A DNA stretch of 64,000 nt, taken from the NCBI GenBank assembly GCA_027924645.1, contig BSBN01000334.1, positions 3,782,001 through 3,846,000 on the forward strand, written 5' to 3'. The position numbers were made by a program, and so were the translations under genes. The DNA is from Cunninghamia lanceolata (lineage: Eukaryota > Streptophyta > Pinopsida > Cupressales > Cupressaceae). Below the pieces are notes generated by a model that ran no database searches, had not been told where the DNA came from, and was given only the letters and a program-made list of their open reading frames with translations. Positions 12,076 to 21,580 of this stretch are shown here, one piece after another (the stretch's first letter is position 1; each line of letters starts with the position of its first letter).

Positions 12076-13250
12076 ATGGATGTGTATGGTATGAAGGAGC
12101 AACTTCAGTCTGCCTAGATGATCTTGAGCAATCAAACTCTGAAGTTAGTGAATTGAAGAAAAGACTCAAATAGGCTGATGATTTCATAAATGAACTAAAA
12201 GGGAAGCTGAGTATCTCTATGAAAAAGAGAAAAGATCTACTTCAGCAATTAGCAAGTCAAAGTGAAGACAATGGTTCAAATGAACATTTTAAGGAGAAAA
12301 CCAAGTTATGTGAAAAGTTATCAAAAGAGGTCATTATGGTAAGACATGAAATGGAATAAGGAGTTATGAAATTCACCCAAGAAATTGAAGAGAAAAGAAA
12401 AACTAAAGATGATCTAAGACAATCTCTCAAGGAGAAGTCAGAAGACTGCCACAAAATGGATAGAATAATCAGGCATCTAGAATCTGATCTTGAAGATGCT
12501 AGAGATAATGAAGAAAAACTTGAGGATCAAATTAACACTCTTAAAAAGGATCTTCAAACAACAAATGAATACAAAGAAAAATACAAGATAAGTTCTTCTC
12601 AACTTGAAGTTCTTGAAAGCCAAAAGAGGGTAGATGACAAGTGTGGCTTGGGATATGAGAAAGATGAAAGCTCTGGAACCGGTCAGAAGAATTTTGGATC
12701 AGAAAATCCAAGGAACATGCCTAGAAGACCTCTGGTAAAGCGACCTAATGCTCAAAGATATCCATCCTTCAATGGATACTGCCACAACTGCAATAACTTT
12801 GGTCATAAAGCTAATCAGTGTAGAAATAGAATAAATCAGACTACTACATCCTTCTCCGAACAGTGTTTCAACTGCAAAAGGTATGGTCACAAATCTCTCG
12901 AATGTAAAAATATGCAAATGAACAATTCATTGAATGGTAGATGCTTTGCATGAAATAGAATGGGTCATATGGCTAATCAATGTAGATATAAGGACATCAA
13001 TCAAATATGCAAAGAAATGTTGTTTGCCACAATTGCAATAGATCTGTTCATATTGCCAAATTCTATAGAAGCAAGAATTAGGACAAAAGAGGTCTAGTAC
13101 ATCATAATCAGAATCAAGACAAGGGAAAAAGAAAAGTGAATGTAGATGAAGTTCAAAGTGAGATGAACAAGATTTGGGTGAAGATAAGTACATAAAATAT
13201 AGGAGATGGATCCACACTAGAATCTGGTACTGATATTCCTTCTGAAAATT
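12076..13250 (+). pseudogene. Gag-like protein: long coiled coil plus four CCHC zinc knuckles
   Basis: A putative nucleocapsid/RNA-packaging protein. The first part (12076-12630) is charged and heptad-like (KEKSEDCHKMDRIIRHLESDLEDA, LEDQINTLKKDLQTT), indicating a coiled coil. Then come CX2CX4HX4C knuckles: CHNCNNFGHKANQC at 12781, CFNCKRYGHKSLEC at 12864, and a third at 12942-12983 whose second cysteine codon is now TGA. A fourth at about 13022-13065 has lost its Gly and last Cys. The usual N-terminal Copia gag domain, as in 62840-63490, is not visible: the frame begins soon after the primer site with the coiled coil. The only long open part is 12366-12953; earlier codons carry stops. The usual pol frame does not follow. 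Confidence 0.75.
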
Positions 13251-13727
13251 AAAAAGTGAGCTCTAGCTCAGGGGGAGACACAAGGAAAAACTTTTTCCCC
13301 CAGCCAGTTAATTGGTGCCGAAACTGGCACAAGGAGAGTTGTGGATTAAAGGGTTAATAAGAGAAACATCTGAATAAACTGTGGTTAAGATAAGGAAGAT
13401 CTGCAAGATGTTTAGAACAAGACTGATCTAGTTCATCAAGTCATCCGAATAAGGAAAACAAGGCAAACCAGAATGACTTAATTTGAGCATTTATTGCAAC
13501 TTGGTATTAGGGTTTGCGGAGTAATATAAGGGTTTTCTTATTAAACACTTGTTCATTTTGCATTCAAGAGGAAGTGAAAAGGAGCTCTGCAACAAAATTC
13601 CTTAAGCCCATCAAAGATCACCTGCAAAAGATGATTCACCCAGCAATCGATCTAACTCTCTCCGTGAAACCTAGAAGCGTAAAAGGCATTTTCCATTCTT
13701 GAATATCTCTCTGAAAATCTTTAAAAG
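13251..13727 (+). other. Leader between gag and ORF2
   Basis: No domain recognised. It contains 'aagggggag'-like and pyrimidine-rich stretches and 'ttggtgccgaaactggcac' near 13310, and ends just before the ATG of ORF2. A short plus ORF (13514-13702) has no known motif. It could act as a leader, intron or internal translation signal for ORF2; the sequence does not decide. Confidence 0.3.
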
Positions 13728-16700
13728 ATGGCTACTCTAAATGTGGTGAAGATTTCTAATCGACCACGCCCTAAATTTAAGAAGCATCCATACAAATCTC
13801 TAGAAGCGGACCCCTCAGGTGCATTTTCTAGCATTCCACATGGTATTTTACATATAGAAGATGTTAGGGTTTACATTCATGCAAACATTGAAGATTTTGG
13901 GGAATCCAAGCTGGCAAATATCTATCACAATCAGTTAATAGATGATGCTTTTGAACTCAAACCACAGTACCAAACCATCCGGGATAAGATTTTGGTTAGT
14001 GCATTCATTTCCCCTGTTTTGAAGAAGATGAATGGGTCTGGTATGTGTTGAGCAGAGTGCATGATAACTTCTTATGGTTGGATAAACCATTTAAGATCAC
14101 TAAGGATGCAATTAGGGTAGTAATCAGTTTGGACTCTTCTGGTGGGATACCAATTCTCAAATCTGTCAAAAACCAAACTGTGAGTGAGGCTACCAGATCA
14201 AAATTTGATAAGAGAACAATGACCATAGAAGATATCTCTGATCCCGATATCAAGTTTGCATCTATGATAATTGGCTATAAGATATATCACTCTAGTAGGG
14301 AGAATTTAGTACTTAGAATTGTTGTGTATACTGTGTATGAAATGTTGAGAAAGAATGCAGATTATGATCTCTGTGAACTCCTTCTAAGCCAACTGATGGA
14401 AAACTTACAGAAGATCAAGAAGGACAAGAAGAACTCTTTTAAGTATGGTGGACTAATATTGTGTTTGTTTTTCTACTTTATGAATGAGCTACCCAAATTT
14501 AGTGGTTGGGTATGGCAAAATGATAGACCTATTGCCATTCAAATCAGAGACTACTTGCATGGGCTTGGGAATGCTAAGGCTAGAAATATAGCTCTGTGGG
14601 GTTATTTCAAGAATTTTTAGAGTAGGATGCAAGCAAGAGAGAGAATTCCCAAATCTCTAGTTGAAAAGTATAAGGATACAATTTGCTTTATGGTAGAAAT
14701 TGATCAGTGCCTAATGGAGGTTGTGGAGCCAAGGATAGTCTGGATCATGCCAATGGGGTATGAAGTAGATGAGAAAATTATAGATCTACGTGTTCAACAC
14801 TTGCTTAGTCAACCCAAGGACCCCAAGGCAGAAAGGTTTGGAACCTTTCAAGAGTTGAGTGTAAAGATTCATGTAGAACTTAGACAACCGGAGACAAAGA
14901 GGAGAGTAAGAAGGGAAGTTGAAGAAGTCGCTAAGAAATTTGAGATATCCATGGAGGCACTTGATACAAATAGAGAAAAGATAGAAAGGACAGAGAAAGA
15001 AAAAGAAAAATCAGAGAAAGTAGGTGCTCTAATGGAAGTCCCCTCCCAAACTAGATCCTCTAAGACCTTTGCTCCTACAACTGCTAAAAGCTTAAAGGCA
15101 TCAAAACCGGAAGCAAAATCATCCGGTAAAGTAGAGAAAAGAACTAAGACAAAGGCCGCAAGGTCTTACATCAATCAGAAGGATGATGAAGAGACTGAGT
15201 CAGATGAGGAGGTAAAGAAGATGAAGAAGAAGAAGAAAGTATCTAGTGAAGACAAGAAAGTAGAGACAGAAGAGTTTGTTGAAAGGCCCACTCTGTCCTT
15301 AGATGATGTAGTCAAAGCAGTTACTATGGATGGGAACCTGCAACCAATAACATAATTTTATGATGCATTTAATGATGGAGATAGAAAAATCTTGGAGCAA
15401 GCCACAGTTAAGTACTTGAACATATACAATAAAGATTTTATTGAAATAATTTCTCTAATTCCTAAAAGTTTAGAAAAGGAACTTGAAATGAGAAAAGAAA
15501 ATGTCAAGGCTAAGGACTTAGAGATTAGAGAACAGATAGCTATTCAGCTCTATCCTTCAATTACTCTTAAAAAAATGGATATGATCTTCAAAAATTACAA
15601 GGATGAGTTCTGGAGTATGGCTAGAATGAATTAGCTCATGCTTGGAGAAACTAATAAAGTGGCAAAAGAAATAGAAGAAATCCTATGGAATGCCTATAAA
15701 AGATTCAATATTCTTGTTATAGAGGATTTACGTAATGATCCCTCAAGAATGGATAACAAAGAATAATCTACTGAGATGGTAGCAGAAGAGGTAAAGTAAA
15801 AGAATAAGGACTTAGAATTCATTGCTATGGAAGAGGAGATCCATGAACAAGCAAACATCTCTCCTTCGGTTTCCCCTGTAGATTCTAGATCTAAAGGAGA
15901 AGAAAGAGTAATCAGTCAAGAAGAAGAAGAGAAGAAAAAAGAAGATGTCAGTCGTAAGGCTACAGAAGAGGAGAAAACTCCAACAGAAAAGGCCACAGAT
16001 GATAGTGGTAAGGCTGCAGAAGGGGACAGAACCCTGTCACCGGCAAGAGACATAGCAGAAGCAGTAGAAGAATTCTTAACAAAGGAGATGATGGAATTTG
16101 ATGAACCAGAACTTCTTCAAGGACCGCTCAATTTTGACTCCCTCTCCCTGGTTCAAACCATAAAGCTAACATCCTTTACTTCAGCAAAAGAAAAAGAAAA
16201 ACTCCTAAAGTCTCACATGGAGGATTTCAAGATCATAGACATTACATCTGGTGTACTGGAAAAGATCATGCCATCTTTTTAGAAGGATCCCTTAGCCTCC
16301 TCGTCTGGTAATCTCAAATCTCTAGTAAATAGTGTTAGCACACACTTTGATTCATTAGAGAAGTCAGCAGAAGATAAGGTCCAGAAAGAGTTTTTGGTAA
16401 AAAGATTATTAGAAGTACAAGGGTTAATAACCAATGATAGGAGAGTTATGAATATTTGGTTAAAGAGCTTAGAAAATGCTATCAAAGATGGCGGTGATAT
16501 TTACAAATTTTGTTTATCCTAGCCTAAAGTGACCAAGGACATTGAGAAGAAGGTAAAAGAGCAAGAGGATAAACTATTAAGTTTATCTCAAAGTTTTGAT
16601 CCTCTATCCTCCTCCATAGTAAATCAAGAGCGTCAGACTATTGCAGTCATAAATAAAATGAAGAAGCTTGAGAAGGAGAAGAAAAATAGAATAAGTAGGT

Positions 16701-16882
16701 TGAATGAACTTAGAAGAATCATTATCCCTAAGTTAGAGGCCATGCATGAGGCTCTAACTAATGCTCAGACCATAGCCCAAACTAGTGATTCGACAGATCT
16801 CAAGAGGGTAGAAGCTTTTGCATTCCTGTTGAGTGATCACATCTCAATTTTGGACAGGATGAAGCAGAGTTGGGTGACATAA
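13728..16882 (+). pseudogene. ORF2 of element B: unknown protein with globular N-domain, charged linkers and C-terminal coiled coil
   Basis: Start ATG at 13728, which opens the longest frame. A one-base shift near 14030 moves to a second frame that runs to TAA at 16880-16882. It is broken only by single stops at about 14618, 15353, 15632, 15764, 15797, 16280 and 16520, several at likely glutamine codons. About 1050 codons. Residues 1-300 look globular (WYVLSRVHDNFLWL, FKITKDAIRVV, FASMIIGYKIY, YDLCELLLSQLMENL). A Lys/Glu-rich region with a basic run (KKMKKKKKV) lies near 15213-15240 and an acidic Ser/Thr linker at 15827-16080. Helical heptads occupy 16529-16740, and the C-terminus ends in FLLSDHI...QSW. 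That C-terminus is shared with the element at 1-173. No polymerase or integrase motifs. Role unknown; the conservation argues for a function in element spread or regulation. Confidence 0.7.
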
Positions 16883-16989
16883 GTTGTACAGTTGAAGACA
16901 ACTTTTACAAACATACTATAGTATATGTAAGTATAACCTGTTTATATACTTATACGGCTAAGTACAGTTCAATTTTTGGGAATTTTGGT

Positions 16990-17174
16990 GTGTGGACCCT
17001 ACCCTTTGCCATTGATGTCAAAGGGGGAGTGAAGAACAGTGAAAAATGTAGAATCTAGCTAAGGGGGAGCTCTGGAAATGTGTACATTAGAAGAGAGCAT
17101 CAACCAAGGGGGAGTATAGTATAACACTTAGTCATTTTTCACTAAGTGTTGCCATCAATGCCAAAGGGGGAGAT
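16990..17174 (+). other. Purine-run cluster and polypurine tract of element B
   Basis: Four AAGGGGGAG-type runs lie at about 17021, 17060, 17105 and 17163. The last ends AGAT immediately before the LTR and is the functional tract by position. A perfect 8-bp hairpin (CACTTAGT/ACTAAGTG, 17125-17148) and one arm of a larger stem (17148-17160) sit between the third and fourth runs. Confidence 0.75.
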
Positions 17175-17225
17175 TGTTGGCAAGAGACACATTGGAGCTT
17201 TATGATTGTTGTCATTGATGGCAAC
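17148..17225. promoter_or_regulatory. Stem bracketing the polypurine tract/LTR junction
   Basis: GTTGCCATCAATG (17148-17160) and CATTGATGGCAAC (17213-17225) are perfect 13-bp inverted complements. The 52-base loop holds the polypurine tract and the first bases of the LTR. The equivalent arms in element A (431-443, 500-512) differ by a paired G-C to T-A change and keep 12 of 13 pairs. The element at 31045-38048 keeps 14 of 15 pairs (32297-32311 and 32242-32256). Confidence 0.6.
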
Positions 17226-18267
17226 AAAGTTCATCCCACACATCCATAGGACATAGTGTGCCTTTACTGGAAGTCAGATTGAAGAGTGTTGTGGTCTGGT
17301 AAGCAAGAACAGAGTATTGTGCCAAGGTCCGAAAGTTAGGTCTAGATCTCTCAGAGGAAGTATCTTTGGAAAATACGGACTTGGAAAGTCAAGAGCAGTA
17401 CCTTGATGGATATAATCTAAGAATTGAGCCCCCAGTGATAAAAGAGTAAAGAGATATGAGGATTCAAGTATTGGAGTCCTGTTTGGTAGTGCAGACAGAG
17501 GAAGAACTAACCGGCAAAGCATCAGACATTCTTCCGGATGAGATTTTGATGGTGATCAAGATCCTTAAGGTATCATTCATGATTGAATGACATGATTGAT
17601 GACTTCTATAATCATCTCTTTGATTCACAATACTTGATAAGTAAGGATTCAACTGACAAATCAGAGTTTGGATAAATATTGACTATTCCAGATGTCGACT
17701 AGAAAGTGGATGAAATCCTTGGTATAGATATATATATACCAGATTGATTTCAGTATGAAGATGTTTGTTGTATATTGTGGTGTGCGAATAAAAGTAGAAG
17801 AATAGTGTGAAAGCAGAAAGATAGGTCTGGTATGTGATAGGTCAACAGGACCAAAGAGAGGAAGGATGAAGTGCAGCAAATCAGTGTATTGAGCCTAACC
17901 GGAACTAAACCTCAGCATATGTGAATGCCTCTCATCAGTTCAAGGATCTTATTTTTCTTCTTACAACTTGTAGACAATGAGTCTCTTGTAGGCAGTGAGC
18001 CTCTTGTGAGCAGTGTGCTCGGGCAGTGACCCCTAATTGGCAAGTGTCATTTTTCTATTCTTTTAACAGAGAATACAATCTTGGGTTAATCACCCCGTGG
18101 TTTTCTCCCTTAACAGGGTTTCCATGTCAAAAATATTGTGTCATGTGTATTTCCATTTCCTGGTTATGTTTGCTTATTTGAATTGATGCTACATTAATTG
18201 TTAAGAAAGTTCAAAAAGTAGAAATAATTAAGATAACTGATTCACCCCCCCTTCTCACTTATCAACA
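17175..18267 (+). repeat. 3' LTR of element B
   Basis: TGTTGGCAAG to TTATCAACA, 1093 bp, matching 10913-12010 with scattered substitutions and a shorter TATA run. It is followed by the ACAAA duplication at 18268-18272. Confidence 0.93.
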
Positions 18268-18272
18268 ACAAA
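18268..18272. repeat. Target-site duplication ACAAA, right copy
   Basis: Perfect match to 10908-10912. Confidence 0.95.
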
Positions 18273-19135
18273 GACATAGAATTCTTATGGATAGAGGATT
18301 TTCAATCAGCATTTGAAACACTTAAGGAAAAATTTACTACCACACCCATTTTAAGAGGACCCAATTGGACTTTACCATTTCACATACAAACTGATGCTTC
18401 AAATGAGTCCATTGGGCAATCTTAGGATAGAAGGAGGAAGGAGAAAGTATGCATGCCATCCATTACATCAACAAAAACCTTATCTTTGCAAAAAGAAATT
18501 TACCACAACTGAAAAAGAATTCTTGGCAATCATCTATGATATAAACAAATTCAGGCATTATATCATTGGATACAAAATATTTGTACATACTGATCATGCA
18601 ACCATCAAATACTTAATGAATAAGTCAATAGTGAGTGCAAGGATAATTAGGTGGTTATTGTTGTTGCAAGAATTTGACATTACCATAGTTGATGATCCAG
18701 GCAAGTTTAAATTGGTTACTAACTTTCTGTCAAGATTGCATACAGGTGAAGAGAACCAGCCAGTGCAGGACAAATTTCTAGATGAACATCTTTTTTCGCT
18801 CCTCTACTGCGCCTTGGTTTTCTGCCATAGCTAATCTCTTAGCTACAAGATTATATCCATCCCATTTTACCTCGAAACAAAATAAACACTTACTTAAGGA
18901 ATGTTTATCTTACAAGTGATTAAATGGTTTGCTATTTAAATGTGGTCTTGACTTCATTTTGTACAGGTGTTTAAAAGCTGATCAAATTTTTGATGTCTTA
19001 AGGGCATGTCATGATGAACCATCTAGTGGGCATTATTCCTCACACAGAACCATCCACAAGATTCTATGACCTGGTTACTACTGGTCCTCTATTCATAAGG
19101 ATACCAAGAAGTATGTATAGTAGTGTGAGGAACCA
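18273..19135 (+). pseudogene. Tat/Athila-type RNase H and N-terminal integrase, then truncated
   Basis: It continues the RT interrupted at 10912. Seen: FQSAFETLKEKF, FHIQTDAS, FTTTEKEFLAIIYDINKFRHYIIGYKIFVHTDHATIKYLM, then the post-RNase H spacer TPWFSAIANLLATRLYP and the integrase zinc-finger beginning ACHDEPSSGHYSSHRTIHKIL..GYYW. The H2C2 finger would finish with CxxC near 19125, but similarity stops there. A Ser/Asp-rich sequence of another origin follows from about 19136. No integrase D,D-35-E core was found in the 2 kb downstream. The frame of 18394-18834 is open; the rest has stops. Confidence 0.82.
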
Positions 19136-20512
19136 TCCCATGACTCAGATGACATTCCTATAATAAGAAAGAAGAAACAAAGAGAGGTTTCTCCTGAGCC
19201 ATCTGTTCATACACAACATTCCCCTGCTCTGGAGACACAACAAAAACCAACTTTTACTATTTCTTTTGATTCTGAGGATGATATACCTGCTTCAGAGGCA
19301 CTTGCTCCACCTATGCTATGGAGAAGCAAAAGGAAAAAGGTAGCTTACCCAAGATGAGAAAGATATTACTCTCCTAGTTGAAGCTCTTCTAGGTTTTAGA
19401 GCTTCTGAGGAAAAAGCTGGACCTTCATCAATGCCAGTAGTTGCAGAGAAGACTCAAGAAGAAACTTAAGACAGGGAGGATGCAGGGGAAGTTGAAACAA
19501 AGAAAATGGATGTGGCTGATAGTGAAGATTTAATGGCTGTGGAAGACCCTAATGTATAGCATATAGAAGAAGAAACAGGGGCTTACTCTCACCCCTCTGA
19601 TCAAGAGGATATTGAAATTTCAAAAGAGCAACAGATGTTAGAAGAGATTGATAATCTAAAAAGATTATTATGGGGGAAAAATCTAATTATCACTGACCTC
19701 AAGAAGGTCATGAAGGACAAAGAGATGGAGAAAAAATAGGTAATTGAAAAACTATAAACATAGCTCCAGAGTAAATAATAAATAATTCAGGAGAAGTAGA
19801 ATTGGAAGCCCAGGAGACTGAGATAGCTAAAATCATTAAGGAAAAGGAGATATAGGTAGTACAAAGTATTTCTGATCTTACCAAGGCCAGAGATAATAGT
19901 CTCATAAGAATTGCAACATTGATTGAGAAAGTACAGAGCCAAGATAAACAATTGACTTGGGCAAACAATAAAATAGACGATTAGGAGGAATATATTCAGG
20001 AGTTAGTTAGCCCAGGGGCAACCATTGAATAGGAGGTACAAACAGATCCATATGTGGGCCCAATCCCAATTGATATTCCTAAGGCCCTGTTCCATTGGGA
20101 AAGGAGATGTAGAGAATATGAGGCTTCTAAGCCTATGCTACAATTACAAAGGGCAGTTACTGCCATGTCCAAAAGAGTAGAAACACTGGAAGAAAAATTC
20201 ATTCATATAGCCTCCATTTCATCTGATATTCTATCTTGTAGGCCTCCAAGTGTAAGTTATGCTATGATCTTACAAGAGAGAGTCCCACAAAGAAAACTAT
20301 CTTCAATCCTATCTGATTTGACTGAGAACATAGACACAGGGGAGGGGTTCATGGAAGCATATATGAAGAGTTCTGATGAAGACAAAAAAATTTTGAGTTA
20401 TATTTGCATGGTTTTGTTGGTCATGATGTTAGTCATAAACAAACATAGAATAAAAGTTACACAACAACCTTTACTCATCTTGAAAGATACGATGAATTTA
20501 GAGAATTCATGA
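19136..20512 (+). pseudogene. Plus-strand extra ORF: acidic linker plus coiled coil, N-terminally truncated
   Basis: Unrecognised family. It reads SHDSDDIPIIRKKKQREVSPEP at the junction, then an acidic Ser/Pro stretch with a basic SKRKKV run near 19325. Helical charged sequence follows (MLEEIDNLKRLL, LKKVMKDKEMEKK, LIEKVQSQDKQL), and the open C-terminal part 20054-20512 has WERRCREYEASKPMLQLQRAVTAMSKRVETLEEKF. Several in-frame stops and at least one shift (near 19790) break it. The layout resembles the linker/coiled-coil half of ORF2 (13728-16882) and of the antisense ORF (21581-25728), but no globular N-domain precedes it. It begins exactly where integrase similarity ends, which suggests a deletion or recombination joint near 19136. 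Confidence 0.5.
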
Positions 20513-21580
20513 TCCCAAGTCTCCATTGATTAGTTCATAATCTACTGACATTACTCAGTGGTTGATGTGTGTTGTTGTTTCTATTTTGGGGCCTTACGTT
20601 GAGTTCATCATCATGACACTGTTTCTGTAAAGATTCTTCACAAAGAGGTCATTTTATACAGTTGTTTGATCAAATGATACAGAAATATTTAAATCTTTGC
20701 ATGATATTCATCAATTATACATGCTTTAGCTTCAAATATGCTAAATATTTTCAATTATCTATGAGATGTCCACATATTTGCATTATTTGCTTGAGATTAT
20801 CAATTATTTGCAATTATGATGGTAAAATGCTCTGAAATTTAAAGGAAATTGAAAGAAATGCTTCAAATTAATGTTGAACCTTTAGCTATTGAACCACATG
20901 TACATCAGATACAGTCATGAAGAGAAGAAAACCAAACCATATGTTCACCAGGACATTCCACAGCTAGATATAGTTGATGCTAACTTCAAAGGAATTGTAT
21001 GAAAACAACAGATGCGAGTAGATATGCAATCCAAGGGACATAACAAATCACAGCATATATCCAGAATTCACACATTGATTACTCAAGATTTACTATGAAT
21101 TGTAATCAAAACAGTCTTCTCATTCATTAAGTATGCAAGGATATAAATGTATACAAAAAGCTTTGAAATGAGCCTTGAATATTTCAGTAGATGGATTTCA
21201 ATTAAGTTTTGAATGTTTGAAATGAGGCATTCCTGCACCTTTTATAGAACAAGGTGAGGAATCTGTTACAAAAGATCTATGATCTTAATTTATCTATGAA
21301 TATCTATGGTGAGTATTTCCTTTGACTTTGTCAACTTTATCAAATGGCACAAGTTGCCATCTGGCAACTATCTGAAATACTTATTTTCACTAAGTATTAG
21401 ATGTTGATATCTACTTCATGATGCATCATCATCTACTTCATTTGACTTATGTGCTCCATCATTAGGTGCATCACTTCCTGTACCTTCATCATCCTGATGA
21501 TGTCGGCCATGTATATGAGGCTGCATGATTACCCTAACATTTTCATACAACTGCACTATTTTATCTATTTCTCCACCATC
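20513..21580. other. AT-rich spacer between convergent extra ORFs
   Basis: No domain or long ORF seen. It lies between the 3' ends of the plus-strand ORF (19136-20512) and the minus-strand ORF (21581-25728), where transcription terminators for both would be expected. AATTATTTGCAATTA-type repeats occur near 20730-20830. Confidence 0.35.

Larger units (their letters stand above)
10913..18267 (+). mobile_element. Pol-less Copia-like LTR element with Gag and a large ORF2 (element B)
   Basis: Two LTRs of about 1.1 kb, both TGTTGGCAAG...TATCAACA, a perfect 5-bp duplication, an initiator-Met primer site and a polypurine tract prove a complete insertion of 7355 bp. The internal 5.2 kb has a gag with CCHC knuckles and a roughly 1050-codon ORF2. 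No RT, RNase H, integrase or DSG protease motif was found in any frame. Its LTR end, primer site, purine cluster and pre-PPT phrase resemble those of the pol-bearing Copia element at 31045-38048. Inference: non-autonomous, mobilised by a Copia helper. Confidence 0.88.
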
